Part shown: one piece after another, positions 48,587-56,773 of the stretch
How positions within the stretch are numbered: position 1 is the first letter of the stretch
Layout of the letters: the number at the start of each line of letters is the position of its first letter
Assembly: GCF_000974805.1 (NCBI RefSeq)
Contig: NZ_BBQZ01000004.1
Coordinates: 247,169 to 311,168, forward strand
Direction: 5' to 3'
Source: Demequina salsinemoris
GTDB taxonomy: Bacteria > Actinomycetota > Actinomycetes > Actinomycetales > Demequinaceae
Length of the DNA stretch: 64,000 bases
Notes under the pieces: generated by a model
Told to the model about the DNA's origin: nothing
Databases searched by the model: none
The model's input: only the letters and a program-made list of their open reading frames with translations
Program-made: the position numbers and the translations under genes

Positions 48587-49782
48587 TGGACGACGACTAC
48601 TCGTCGTGGGTGCCCGACGCCGAGGTGGGCGAGGGGCTGCGGCCCCTGCCCGCCTCGGCGGCGTGGCTGCCCGGTGATGACCCGGGCCGCCGGCAGTTCC
48701 TCGACATCTACGGCCTCGAGCTCGAGGCGGACCCGCTGGGCTGGATCGACGTCACGTTCGCGTACGAGACGTGGGGCGAGCTCAACGAGGCGCGCGACAA
48801 CGCCGTCTATGTGGCGCACGCCTTCACGGGGGACTCGCACGTGTCCGGCGCGGCGGGCGATGGCCACCTCACGGGCGGCTGGTGGAACGGGCTCGTGGGC
48901 CCGGGCAAGGCGATCGACACGGACCGCTACTTCGTCGTGTCCGCCAACGTGGTCGGCGGCTGCCAGGGCACGACCGGCCCCGCGCATCCGCATCCGGTGG
49001 ACGAGCGGCCGTGGGGCTCGCGCTTCCCGTGGATCACGCTGCGCGACCAGGTGCACGCGGAGGCTCGCCTCGCGGATCACCTGGGGATCGACGCTTGGGC
49101 GCTCGTGATCGGCCCGTCGATGGGTGGGATGCGCGCGATTGAGTGGGCGGCGACGTTCCCCGAGCGCGTGCGCGCGATCGGGGCGATCGGCACCACCGCC
49201 GCGTCGACCGCGGAGCAGATCGCGTGGAATGCGGCGCAGACGGCGGCGATCCGGCTGGACCCGGCGTTCCGTGGCGGCGACTACTACGGCGCAGCCGAGG
49301 GCGCGGGGCCCTACCTGGGGCTTGGCGTGGCGCGCGCGATCGCGCACACGACGTATCGGTCGGAGGCTGAGCTGCAGGAGCGCTTCGGCAATCGCGCGCA
49401 GGTGGGTGATCCGCTCAGGCACGACGGCATGTTCGCGGTCGAGTCGTATCTCGATCACCACGCGGACAAGCTCGCGCGCCGCTTCGATGCGAACTCGTAT
49501 CTGCGCATGATCCACGCCGTGAACACGCACGACGTGGGCCGCGACCGGGGCGGCCTCGAGGCGGCGCTGGCGGCGTATGAGGGTGAGGCGCTGGTGGTCG
49601 CGATCGACAGCGACCGCCTGTATCCGCTGTCCAACTCGGAGCGCCTTGCCGCCGCCCTACCGGGCGAGGTGGAGGTCACGGTGCTGCACAGCGACATCGG
49701 CCATGACGGCTTCCTCATCGATTCGACGGGCCTGAACGATGCGGTGGCGAGCCTGCTGGATCGGGTCGCGGCGCGGGTCTGA
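48586..49782 (+). CDS. metX: Homoserine O-acetyltransferase, paralogue 2
   Basis: Supplies O-acetylhomoserine to MetY. 398 residues with YETWGELN, GGWWNGLVGPG, GGCQGTTGPAHPHP, nucleophile Ser in GPSMGGMRAIEW near residue 180, Asp in AIDSDRLYP and His in IGHDGFLIDS. By eye it is roughly 55-65% identical to the copy at 39129-40325, and both are 398 residues, so one probably arose by duplication. Confidence 0.92.
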   Translation: MDDDYSSWVPDAEVGEGLRPLPASAAWLPGDDPGRRQFLDIYGLELEADPLGWIDVTFAYETWGELNEARDNAVYVAHAFTGDSHVSGAAGDGHLTGGWWNGLVGPGKAIDTDRYFVVSANVVGGCQGTTGPAHPHPVDERPWGSRFPWITLRDQVHAEARLADHLGIDAWALVIGPSMGGMRAIEWAATFPERVRAIGAIGTTAASTAEQIAWNAAQTAAIRLDPAFRGGDYYGAAEGAGPYLGLGVARAIAHTTYRSEAELQERFGNRAQVGDPLRHDGMFAVESYLDHHADKLARRFDANSYLRMIHAVNTHDVGRDRGGLEAALAAYEGEALVVAIDSDRLYPLSNSERLAAALPGEVEVTVLHSDIGHDGFLIDSTGLNDAVASLLDRVAARV

Positions 49783-49794
49783 CGCCCGCGCGAG

Positions 49795-50139
49795 TCACAC
49801 CCCGGTGACGAGCCTCACTCCGGCGGCGACCTGTGTGAGCAGGTAGCCCGGCAGGTGGCCAACCGGGGTGTCGTCGAGGAACTCTCGGCTGACGGGGCCG
49901 ATCTGGGAGACGTTCGCCACGGAGTCTCGGGGCAGCCCTGAGGCGGCGGCAGGGATGAAGGCGTTGCCGGGGAACGACTCGAGATCGGTGTTCGAGGTGA
50001 GCGGCACCACGAGCGCTGTGGCGATCTGCGTCGCGAGCAGCCAGTCCTCCTGGATCACGACCGCAGGGCGCCGTTTGGCAGGTTCAGACCCTCGCGGCTG
50101 GCCGAAGTCGACCCAGACGACGTCACCGCGGGCGATCAC
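49795..50139 (-). CDS. mazF: MazF/PemK family toxin
   Basis: Probable ribosome-independent mRNA interferase of a type II toxin-antitoxin pair. 114 residues with the fold's opening RGDVVWVDFGQPRGSEPAKRRPAVVIQ, the central VPLTSN strand and NVSQIGPVSREFL. The ATG overlaps the antitoxin stop (ATGA). Closest in style to mycobacterial MazF proteins; RNA cleavage site cannot be read from sequence. Confidence 0.9.
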   Translation of the reverse strand: MIARGDVVWVDFGQPRGSEPAKRRPAVVIQEDWLLATQIATALVVPLTSNTDLESFPGNAFIPAAASGLPRDSVANVSQIGPVSREFLDDTPVGHLPGYLLTQVAAGVRLVTGV

Positions 50140-50516
50140 CAGACGGTTCCCTCGTGCTCGCCGCGCCCGCCACTCACCGCGCTCCCCTCGCGCCCGTCAC
50201 CCGCGGCGCCGCCCTCGCGCCCGTCACTCACCGCGCCGCCCTCGCGCCCGTCACTCGCCGCGCCGTTGTCGAGACGCTCGAGACCTCCGGCGAGCAGCCT
50301 CTCGGACTCCGCGACGAACAGGCCGTCCCCCGAGGGCTGGCCCGCACGTGCGAGCGCGGCGTCGGCGAGCGCGGTCAGGTCGGAGGCTCCTTCGAGCTCG
50401 TCGGCGTATCGCCGTCCCGCCTCACGGAAGAACTCGGAGCGGTTCATCCCGTGGCGGGCGGCAACACGGTCGAGGCGTTCCAGGTCAGCGTCGGGCAGGG
50501 AGATCGCCGTCTTCAT
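50136..50516 (-). CDS. mazE: Ribbon-helix-helix antitoxin of the MazF toxin, with repeat-expanded tail
   Basis: 126 residues. N-terminal ribbon-helix-helix DNA-binding domain (MKTAISLPDADLERLDRVAARHGMNRSEFFREAGRRYADEL-type), then a toxin-neutralising segment. Residues about 80-120 are repeats of GREGGAVSD type encoded by 27-bp tandem units. The ATG at 50516 was chosen because it starts the canonical RHH strand and lies directly after a palindromic operator; frames further upstream are non-coding. Confidence 0.85.
   Translation of the reverse strand: MKTAISLPDADLERLDRVAARHGMNRSEFFREAGRRYADELEGASDLTALADAALARAGQPSGDGLFVAESERLLAGGLERLDNGAASDGREGGAVSDGREGGAAGDGREGSAVSGGRGEHEGTVW
50163..50273 (-). 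repeat. About four 27-bp tandem repeats in the antitoxin gene
   Basis: Unit GCCCTCGCGCCCGTCACTCA followed by CCGCGCC, imperfectly repeated; it encodes a GREGGA(V/A)SD-type tail. Copy number is likely to vary between strains. Confidence 0.75.
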
Positions 50517-50523
50517 GCCGAGA

Positions 50524-50539
50524 GTATAACTAGTCATAC
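50524..50539. promoter_or_regulatory. Palindromic operator upstream of mazEF
   Basis: GTATAACTAGTCATAC is a 16-bp palindrome with one mismatched pair, AT-rich in a GC-rich context, eight bases before the mazE start. It probably overlaps the promoter and mediates autoregulation by the RHH antitoxin. Confidence 0.65.
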
Positions 50540-50569
50540 CGCTCCGCGCGAGGGTCGTGCGCACGTCAC

Positions 50570-52144
50570 TCATGCTGCGAGGTCCAGGGCTGCCCGGCCT
50601 CCGAGTCGGGGGGTGCGGGTGGCGTCGACGTGTCGCGGTGGGATGAGCCAGACCTGGTGGTCGCGGATCTCGATCCCCCAGCCATCGCGATGCACATCGT
50701 GGTGACAGGACGTGCACAACAACACGCCGTTGGCGACGTCGGTCGGGCCGGAGTCGCGGTCCCACCAGCGGATGTGATGGGTCTCGCACCAGTCGGGCGG
50801 GGCATGACACTTCGCGCAGCCTCCGTCGCGTTCGACCAGGTACATCGCCTGCGCCCGCGTGAAGAGCCGTCGCTTGCGTCCCCAGTCGAGGACCTCGCTC
50901 GCGCCTCCGAGGACGGCGGGGATCACCTCAGCATCCGCGGCGAGCTGACGCGCGGTCGCCACGGACACGGGAGTGTCCATGCCGTCGACGTCCGCCACGC
51001 CCTCACCTGCCTGAAGATCGGCAAGGGTCATGCGCACCACGACAGTGGTCTTCACGCCCGTGTGCGACGCCTCGCAGCCCGCACCATGACGGGCCAGGGC
51101 GACGAGCGCGTCGGCACGCATCTGCGCCGCGCTACGACGCTCGAAACCACGTCCACCTTCGAAACCCTCAGGGTCCGTCCCGGCACCGGCGAGCCCCCAA
51201 TCCAGGACGCTCCCACCCGCACCGGAGCCGTCCGCTCCCAGGCCGTCCACCCCACCGCCCGCACCCGCACCTTGTGCCCCCTTGTCGCGCTGCTGGTGGA
51301 AGCCGGAGCGCACGTAGCCGTCCAGGAACGCCTTGATCGGGGCGGCCGACGCGGGATCGAGCACCGCAGTCAGCCTCCACGACCCGTCGGGCTTGGCCTT
51401 CAGCGTCGCCGAGCGCTGCTCACGCGCCCGATCCTCTTGTCTTTTGAGCTCGTCGGGCTTCACGCGTGCCTCGGCGGCCGCGATCATCCTCCTCACCTGC
51501 ACCAACGGCAGGCCCTTCGCCTTCGCCACCGCATCACGTTCGAAGACCGCCAACTCCTCGTCGTCAAGAACCTCCGCGACACGCACCAGCGCCTGGCCGA
51601 TCACGTCGCCAACCTCGACGGACAGCTCCATCCGACGCAAAGCCTCGGCAAGCACAGGAAACACGGGCCCGTCAGGCATGTCGGCTTCATCGCCGCCACA
51701 CGCCTCACCCGAGGCCCCAGGCCCGGCGCCACCTTCGTCGTCCCCCTGCGCGCGCGCCCGCGCCGCCGCCTCCTCCGCCCGAGCCCGAGCCTCTTCCGCG
51801 CGACGAGCCTTCTCAGCATCGTCCATGACCTTGCCCACCCGGGCCTGACGCCCGGCCTCGGCCGTCGACCCACCGGACATCGACGCGACGAACCCCTCCG
51901 GAGAGCCGAACCCCTGCCCGCGAGCAAACCCGACACCCTCGTCAACATCGGAACGCCGGAACGTCTCAGCCACCAGACGCGAGGACTCGACATCGAGCTC
52001 GCGCCGCACCGCCCACAACTCCTCCTGCCGCACCAACAGCTCCCGCTCCGGCCACGACTCCACCCCATCGACGAGCACACGCAAGGCAGCCAACCCCGCC
52101 CGCACCTGGGCGACCGCCACGCCCATCTCGTCGTCTGAACTCAT
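50570..52144 (-). CDS. DUF222 / HNH endonuclease-domain protein
   Basis: 524 residues. The N-terminal two thirds is the DUF222 region typical of the actinobacterial 13E12-repeat family. The C-terminal HNH domain (about 440-490) has zinc-knuckle cysteines CAKC and CTSC around the ETHHIRWWDRDSGPTDVANG core and HHDVH. Such genes are multi-copy in actinobacterial genomes, with uncertain function. Two Gly/Ala/Asp-rich linkers (about 125-150 and 285-325) interrupt DUF222. Confidence 0.85.
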   Translation of the reverse strand: MSSDDEMGVAVAQVRAGLAALRVLVDGVESWPERELLVRQEELWAVRRELDVESSRLVAETFRRSDVDEGVGFARGQGFGSPEGFVASMSGGSTAEAGRQARVGKVMDDAEKARRAEEARARAEEAAARARAQGDDEGGAGPGASGEACGGDEADMPDGPVFPVLAEALRRMELSVEVGDVIGQALVRVAEVLDDEELAVFERDAVAKAKGLPLVQVRRMIAAAEARVKPDELKRQEDRAREQRSATLKAKPDGSWRLTAVLDPASAAPIKAFLDGYVRSGFHQQRDKGAQGAGAGGGVDGLGADGSGAGGSVLDWGLAGAGTDPEGFEGGRGFERRSAAQMRADALVALARHGAGCEASHTGVKTTVVVRMTLADLQAGEGVADVDGMDTPVSVATARQLAADAEVIPAVLGGASEVLDWGRKRRLFTRAQAMYLVERDGGCAKCHAPPDWCETHHIRWWDRDSGPTDVANGVLLCTSCHHDVHRDGWGIEIRDHQVWLIPPRHVDATRTPRLGGRAALDLAA

Positions 52145-52277
52145 GGGAACAGTCCATCACGGGGGTGTGACAAATAGGACAAACGGGATGGAAGAGGGGG
52201 CGATTGTAGCCGCGCACGGCCTGTGGAAACCGGGCCAGCCGGCAGCGGACCGGCAACCGCCAGCCCGGCACAGCTCC

Positions 52278-53504
52278 CTACGGCAACCCGGCCCGGTCGA
52301 ACTCCTGCTGCAGCCTCGGCCGGCGACGATGTTCCTCGCGCAACGAGGCGATGAAGTCGTCGACCTCAACACCAGGGGCGCCCCCGCCCGCAGCGGCGAT
52401 CGCCCGCATCGTCCGGAGCCGGCGCGCCGCCTCCACGTAGTGCTGCGCGCCGGTGCTCTCGAGCGTCGCGGTCACGAGACGTCGGTGCACGGGCAGGGTC
52501 GCGAGCGCGTCGACCCTCTCGTACGCGGTAAGCAGGTCGCTCCACGTCCGCGCGTCCTCCAACTCCAGACTGTGCGCGAGGTGCCAGGCTCGCGACGCAT
52601 CGTCCAGGTCGCGCAGGACGAACCCCACCGCCTCGCGCGGATCCCTCGACAGCGCCTCAATCACAGAAGCCTCGAGCGCCGCCCACTCCTCCCCCGCCAC
52701 ACGATGCAGCGCCGACGCCTCGCCCGACCCGGGCCACCGCGAGAAGCAGTGCTCGCGCGCGGCCAGAGCTTCTTCAGGACGATGCGTCTCCACCAGCGCG
52801 CACCAGTACCGGGACGCTGTGCGCGCCTGGTGTCCCAGGTCGAAGTCGGTCGCCTGCCGCGCCCAGTCGAGGGCGAGGTCGATCTCGCTGATCTCCTCGA
52901 ACGCCTTGGCGGTGTCGACGTACCAGGCGGCGACGCGGCGGTCGCGGGCGTGGGTGCGGATGATGGCGTCGACGTCGTGGTCGAGCACGGCGAGACGACG
53001 GTCGTTCCAGTCGAGCGTCCAGCGCAGGCCAGCGGACGGACCGGACCAGAGGCTGTCGCCGACCACGGGAGGGAGCGCGTCCCGCACCTCCGCCAGCCAG
53101 TCCCGGTACAGCGCGATCCCGCGCGGCCCGAGCGCGGGCGCGTAGGCGACGACGTCGAGCTCGAAGTAGTCGACGTCGTCGTTCGTCTGGAAGGCCTTCA
53201 TCCAGGCGACGAGACGCCCGGGCGGAACGCGCGCCTCGAACGCCGCGCGCGAATGCAGGTCGAGCAGCCGTCGGCAGGCGTCGCCGATGATGCCGGAGGA
53301 GTCGTCAGCGCGGGCGATCACCTTCAGCGCGGACGCGATCGCCTTGGTAGTGACGGCGTACACCTCAGCGGGGTCGGCGGCCCCGAACGCGTCCTCGAGC
53401 AGGTCCACGCCGTCGTGCATCTGCCGCCCATGCGCATTCGCCACCCCATAGCGCCACACCTCGGCGCGGGTGCGGATCAGCGGAAGGACGGAGTCGGCGA
53501 GCAT
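52278..53504 (-). CDS. Hypothetical helical-repeat protein
   Basis: About 408 residues, soluble, mostly alpha-helical and rich in Trp and Arg; stretches such as DLALDWARQATDFDLGHQ and WHLAHSLELEDARTWSDLL look like TPR/HEAT-type helical pairs. No catalytic motif or signal peptide. It may belong to the DUF6880-type proteins associated with SWIM zinc-finger proteins, but I am unsure. The ATG at 53504 or a GTG six bases earlier could start it. Lies between the HNH gene and hipA, all on one strand. Confidence 0.55.
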   Translation of the reverse strand: MLADSVLPLIRTRAEVWRYGVANAHGRQMHDGVDLLEDAFGAADPAEVYAVTTKAIASALKVIARADDSSGIIGDACRRLLDLHSRAAFEARVPPGRLVAWMKAFQTNDDVDYFELDVVAYAPALGPRGIALYRDWLAEVRDALPPVVGDSLWSGPSAGLRWTLDWNDRRLAVLDHDVDAIIRTHARDRRVAAWYVDTAKAFEEISEIDLALDWARQATDFDLGHQARTASRYWCALVETHRPEEALAAREHCFSRWPGSGEASALHRVAGEEWAALEASVIEALSRDPREAVGFVLRDLDDASRAWHLAHSLELEDARTWSDLLTAYERVDALATLPVHRRLVTATLESTGAQHYVEAARRLRTMRAIAAAGGGAPGVEVDDFIASLREEHRRRPRLQQEFDRAGLP

Positions 53505-53605
53505 GGTCACGGCGACAGTATGCAGCGCGCGACTGACAGCACGGAACGATCAGCGCAGCGCCGACGACGCAGAGCCGACGACGCACACCCCACCCCCGAC
53601 CCCAC

Positions 53606-54952
53606 CTACCTCGGTCGCTCGCCGATCTCGTCCCCGGCGAGCAGCCGCGAGACGTTCCACCGGATCTGCTCGGCCATCCCGGGCGACGCCCCGCGGGGCA
53701 CCGGCACGGCATCGAGCGCCGACTCGACTCGCCGCAGCGTCTCGGCGACCACGTCGGCGGCTCGCGCGACCCGCATCACCTTCCAGCCCGCGACCTCGGC
53801 GAGCAGCGACTCGACGGACACCCGTCGGTGGTCGAACTCGCCGTCGATGGCGAGCGCCAGCTGCCACGAGATCAGCCCGTCCTGGAACAGGTTGGGCACG
53901 GCGTCGTAGACGGGCGCGAGCCCGGTCACAGCAGCACCGGTCACAGCAGCACCAGTCACAGAAGCACTGCTCGCAGAAGCACCGGCCACAGAAGCCCCAG
54001 CCGAATGCAGCAGCGCCACGTTCTTCGCGTGCGCGTCGTTGTCGCCGATCACGAGCCTGTAGACGATGTGTCGCACCCACTGCTCGAGCACGGAGGCCGC
54101 GGAGGGGAGCGCCGAGAGCGCTCCCGCGATGCGTGCGAGCGTGGCACGCGACGGGTCGTCGGGCCATGCGGGCTCCTGGAACTTGACGTCGGTGTTGCGC
54201 CAGTCGAGTCCCAGTGCCTGCGCGAGGTCCTCCTGGTGGTGGAGCACGACCTCGTTCCCGCGAACGGTGCGGTCGAATCGTTCGATCGCGAGAAACGTCA
54301 CTCCCTCGACGGCGGCGACGGTGGAGTCGTAGGCGGAGAGCCCGAGCTGCCGGGCAAGCAGGTGGCTGTAGTGCTCGTCGTAGAGACGATGCGGCCGCGC
54401 CGGGACCTGCGGCTTGAGGATGTGGGTTGAATGGCCGGCGCCGTGGGGGGACGCCCACGCGTCGCCGAGCCGGGTCACGAGCACCTTGGGCTGATACCCC
54501 GGCAGGGTCGATCGTGAGTCGGTCGGGATCCCCTGGTCGCTGTCGACGAGCGCCTGGCGCAGGCGTGCGGCGAGCTCGGCATCAGAGAGGGGCGAGTAGT
54601 CGGACAGGGCCGAGCCGTCGGACGCGCCGGCGGCGCCCCCCGGAGGCACCAGCGTGAGCGCGCCTGCGATCGACCCGCCGAACTCGGTGAGGAGCGCGAA
54701 CAGGTCCTCCTTGTCGATCCGCCGCTTGGCGGCCATGCGCGCGCGGTGGTTGCCCTCGGGCACGTAGCCGCCGAGGAAGTTGGAGACGGCGTCGGAGGGT
54801 GCACGGCCCGGCAGCGCGGCGAAGGATTCGCTCAGGACGATGCTCTGGCGGTAGTCGCGATCGACTGTCAGGTTCACGCGGGTGCGGTCGCGCGCGACGG
54901 GAGTCACGAGGCCGACGCGCTCGCCGTGGAGCCGGAGCTCCAGCTCAGACAT
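53606..54952 (-). CDS. hipA: HipA-type serine/threonine kinase toxin
   Basis: Toxin of a hipBA persistence module; HipA kinases phosphorylate cytosolic targets such as GltX. 448 residues: couple_hipA N-terminal domain (RVNLTVDRDYRQSIVLSESF), ATP/substrate loop STLPGYQPKVLV near residue 148, STHILKPQ, ERFDR, and the catalytic GDNDAHAKN near residues 302-310. Between that motif and the following YDAVPNL there is an unusual Ala/Ser/Thr/Val insert (about 318-342) from short DNA repeats. The start overlaps hipB by eight bases. Confidence 0.9.
   Translation of the reverse strand: MSELELRLHGERVGLVTPVARDRTRVNLTVDRDYRQSIVLSESFAALPGRAPSDAVSNFLGGYVPEGNHRARMAAKRRIDKEDLFALLTEFGGSIAGALTLVPPGGAAGASDGSALSDYSPLSDAELAARLRQALVDSDQGIPTDSRSTLPGYQPKVLVTRLGDAWASPHGAGHSTHILKPQVPARPHRLYDEHYSHLLARQLGLSAYDSTVAAVEGVTFLAIERFDRTVRGNEVVLHHQEDLAQALGLDWRNTDVKFQEPAWPDDPSRATLARIAGALSALPSAASVLEQWVRHIVYRLVIGDNDAHAKNVALLHSAGASVAGASASSASVTGAAVTGAAVTGLAPVYDAVPNLFQDGLISWQLALAIDGEFDHRRVSVESLLAEVAGWKVMRVARAADVVAETLRRVESALDAVPVPRGASPGMAEQIRWNVSRLLAGDEIGERPR
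53925..53998 (-). repeat. Short tandem repeats inside hipA
   Basis: Units of about 15 bases related to GGTCACAGCAGCACC are repeated four to five times. They encode AVTGA and ASSAS-type pentads between the catalytic loop and the Mg-binding segment of the kinase. Confidence 0.7.
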
Positions 54953-55175
54953 CGTGGTCGGGGTAGTCGACGTCGATCGTGATCCCGAGTTCGTGGAGCA
55001 CCCGGAACAGGCGGGTCGCGTAGGTGTTCGGCTGCCCCGACTCGAGCCCGATCATATAGTCGCGGGAGAAGCCGAGCCTGTCAGCAAGCTCGGCCTGACT
55101 CAGTCCGGATTCCTCGCGGGCGGCTCGGATCACCGCTGCGAGGTCTTGGGGCTTGCGCGCCGACAGCCGAGGCAT
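54945..55175 (-). CDS. hipB: HipB-type XRE antitoxin
   Basis: 76-residue helix-turn-helix repressor; REESGLSQAELADRLGFSRDYMIGLESGQPNTYATRLFRVLHELGI is a complete XRE domain. Stops eight bases inside hipA. Preceded by three evenly spaced 18-bp palindromes that are its presumed operators. Confidence 0.92.
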   Translation of the reverse strand: MPRLSARKPQDLAAVIRAAREESGLSQAELADRLGFSRDYMIGLESGQPNTYATRLFRVLHELGITIDVDYPDHDV

Positions 55176-55208
55176 CGTCTCTCCTTCGCCCGGGCCACCG
55201 ACGCCCGA

Positions 55209-55278
55209 TGTGGGAATATTCCCACATTAGCAGATGTGGGAAATTTCCCACAAGAGAGCATGTTGGGATATTCCGACA
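55209..55278. promoter_or_regulatory. Three HipB operators in phase
   Basis: TGTGGGAATATTCCCACA (55209-55226, perfect), TGTGGGAAATTTCCCACA (55235-55252, perfect) and TGTTGGGATATTCCGACA (55261-55278, two mismatched pairs), all 18 bp and spaced 26 bp start to start. The hipB start lies 34 bases away. Confidence 0.85.
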
Positions 55279-55321
55279 GCCGAAGCACGCAGCCCAGACC
55301 TCAGCCTGCCCCGCCAGCAGC

Positions 55322-55750
55322 TCACCGCCCGGCGAGCACCTGCGCCGCCACGACCCACACCCCGACGCCGCCCACGCCGACGATCACGTACGCCCACGCC
55401 ACCCCCAGCGCCCGCCACAGGCCCGGCACGAGCCCCACCACCCACACGGTCGCGTACGTGCCGAGGATCACGAGCCCCAGGGACGCCCACCAGCGCAGGT
55501 CGTAGACGTGCCCCAGCAGCACCGCGAGCGCGATCCCCCCGGCAAGCGCGATCAGGACGCCGGCAAGCTCGGCGTGCCCGTCGACGGCGACGGGGGTGCG
55601 CAGGGGCGCGCGTTCCAAGCGGGCAGGCCCGACGCAGGCGCGGCACGGCACGGCGGTCTCGTCGAGCACAGTAGAAGGCAGGGGCGGCAGTCCTGGAGTC
55701 ACCAGCCCGCTTCCCCCGCACGCGGCGCACACTCGATCCATCGAAGCCAT
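55322..55750 (-). CDS. Zinc-ribbon membrane protein of unknown function
   Basis: 142 residues. The N-terminus carries a DnaJ-like CAACGGSG and a second CRAC pair (residues about 8-40), likely a cytoplasmic zinc ribbon. Two to three hydrophobic helices follow (about 62-140). The ATG at 55750 or one three codons later could be used. Ends just past the hip operators, so it may be expressed independently. Confidence 0.65.
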   Translation of the reverse strand: MASMDRVCAACGGSGLVTPGLPPLPSTVLDETAVPCRACVGPARLERAPLRTPVAVDGHAELAGVLIALAGGIALAVLLGHVYDLRWWASLGLVILGTYATVWVVGLVPGLWRALGVAWAYVIVGVGGVGVWVVAAQVLAGR

Positions 55751-55870
55751 GGTCCCCTCACCCGACTCGCCCTGCGATCGGCCTTCAGGGTAACCCCGGG
55801 ACGCGTCAACCGCGCAGGCAGGGGTGAGAACGCAGAAGGAAGAGGGACGATGCGCCCCCTCCCTGGGCGG

Positions 55871-56452
55871 CTACTTCCCCTTCACCTTCGCAGTCGTCGT
55901 ACGCACCGACGTCGCGCCGGTCGAGTAGGTCGCGTTGATGGTCGCGGTCACGGTCTCGTTCTTCACGTCCGCCAGGGACGATGCGGTCGCGAACCACAGG
56001 TTCGACAGCGACACCCCGCCCCACGCGCTCAGCGATCCGCCGGTGTAGACGAGCACCAGCGTCGCCACACCACTGGAGCGCGAGTAGCTCGCGAGCGTCC
56101 AGGGGTCGCTGGATCCGAGCCCGACGTTCCCCTGGATGCCCCAGGCCGCATCGTCCCCGGTCACGGGCACGGTGACGGTGAGCGTGAAGCCGGTCGCGAC
56201 GGGAGACTCGTTGCCGTAGTTCTGGATGTACAGGCCGAGCGCCACGGCGGGGCGCGGCCCCACCCAGTACGAGTCCCAGTAGACGGCCGCAAGGTCGAGC
56301 GCTTGGACACCCAGCTTCGAGTCCAAGTCGAGGGACGCGGACGATGCGGCAGCCGGGATTCCCTTGGCGACGACGATCGCGGGGGCGGCCCAGGCCATGC
56401 CCTGCAGGGTCTGTCGTCGGGTCACTGTCAGCTCGTCGAGATGCACATCCAC
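55871..56452 (-). CDS. Tat-exported protein 1 of a four-member signal-peptide family
   Basis: About 193 residues. The twin-arginine signal LTVTRRQTLQGMAWAAPAIV and cleavage region IPAAASS are followed by a secreted, probably all-beta domain rich in Thr, Ser and Val, with a Lys-rich C-terminus. No known domain recognised and no sorting motif or anchor seen. A GTG at 56452 is preferred because AGGGGG lies five bases upstream; a start 12 codons earlier is possible. The proteins at 56774, 57621 and 58383 share the signal but not the mature sequence. Three dispersed-motif copies (55975, 56148, 56338) are in this gene. Confidence 0.75.
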   Translation of the reverse strand: MDVHLDELTVTRRQTLQGMAWAAPAIVVAKGIPAAASSASLDLDSKLGVQALDLAAVYWDSYWVGPRPAVALGLYIQNYGNESPVATGFTLTVTVPVTGDDAAWGIQGNVGLGSSDPWTLASYSRSSGVATLVLVYTGGSLSAWGGVSLSNLWFATASSLADVKNETVTATINATYSTGATSVRTTTAKVKGK

Positions 56453-56773
56453 GGTGACCCCCTGGCCTTCCCGCCCCACGCGAGGCACTCAGTGCCTCAG
56501 GGTATCGACGGACCCGAGAGGGACGAAAGCGTTCAGAGCGTCCAACTCGGCCACAATTTCAGACATACCGAACAAACCGGCATGCGCGAGGTGTCAATTC
56601 GGCATCAACCAGGTACAACGTCCTAGATTGCGGCGGAGAGCCCGTAGGATCCCGAGCGGACATGGGGCGCCACCTCGGCGCCCCGTTCGCATGCGCCGAC
56701 GGGCGTCATGCGCCAAGGCACGCGTCGACGGGCGCCGTGCACGATGGCACACACCAAGGGGAGAGGGTCCCAT
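56453..56773. other. 321-base divergent promoter region between Tat proteins 1 and 2
   Basis: Lower GC in the middle (56540-56640). Hairpins GAGGCACT/AGTGCCTC (about 56484-56500) and GGGGCGCC-ACCTC-GGCGCCCC (56664-56684). The second could be part of the leader of the gene at 56774. No CDS supported. Confidence 0.55.

Noticed and set aside
50163..50273. CRISPR-like array
   Set aside because: 27-bp units are contiguous, in frame within the antitoxin gene, and lack unique spacers.
55208..56626. A 472-codon plus-strand frame
   Set aside because: It runs through the hip operators and antisense to the zinc-ribbon and Tat protein 1 genes; composition is typical of a shadow frame.
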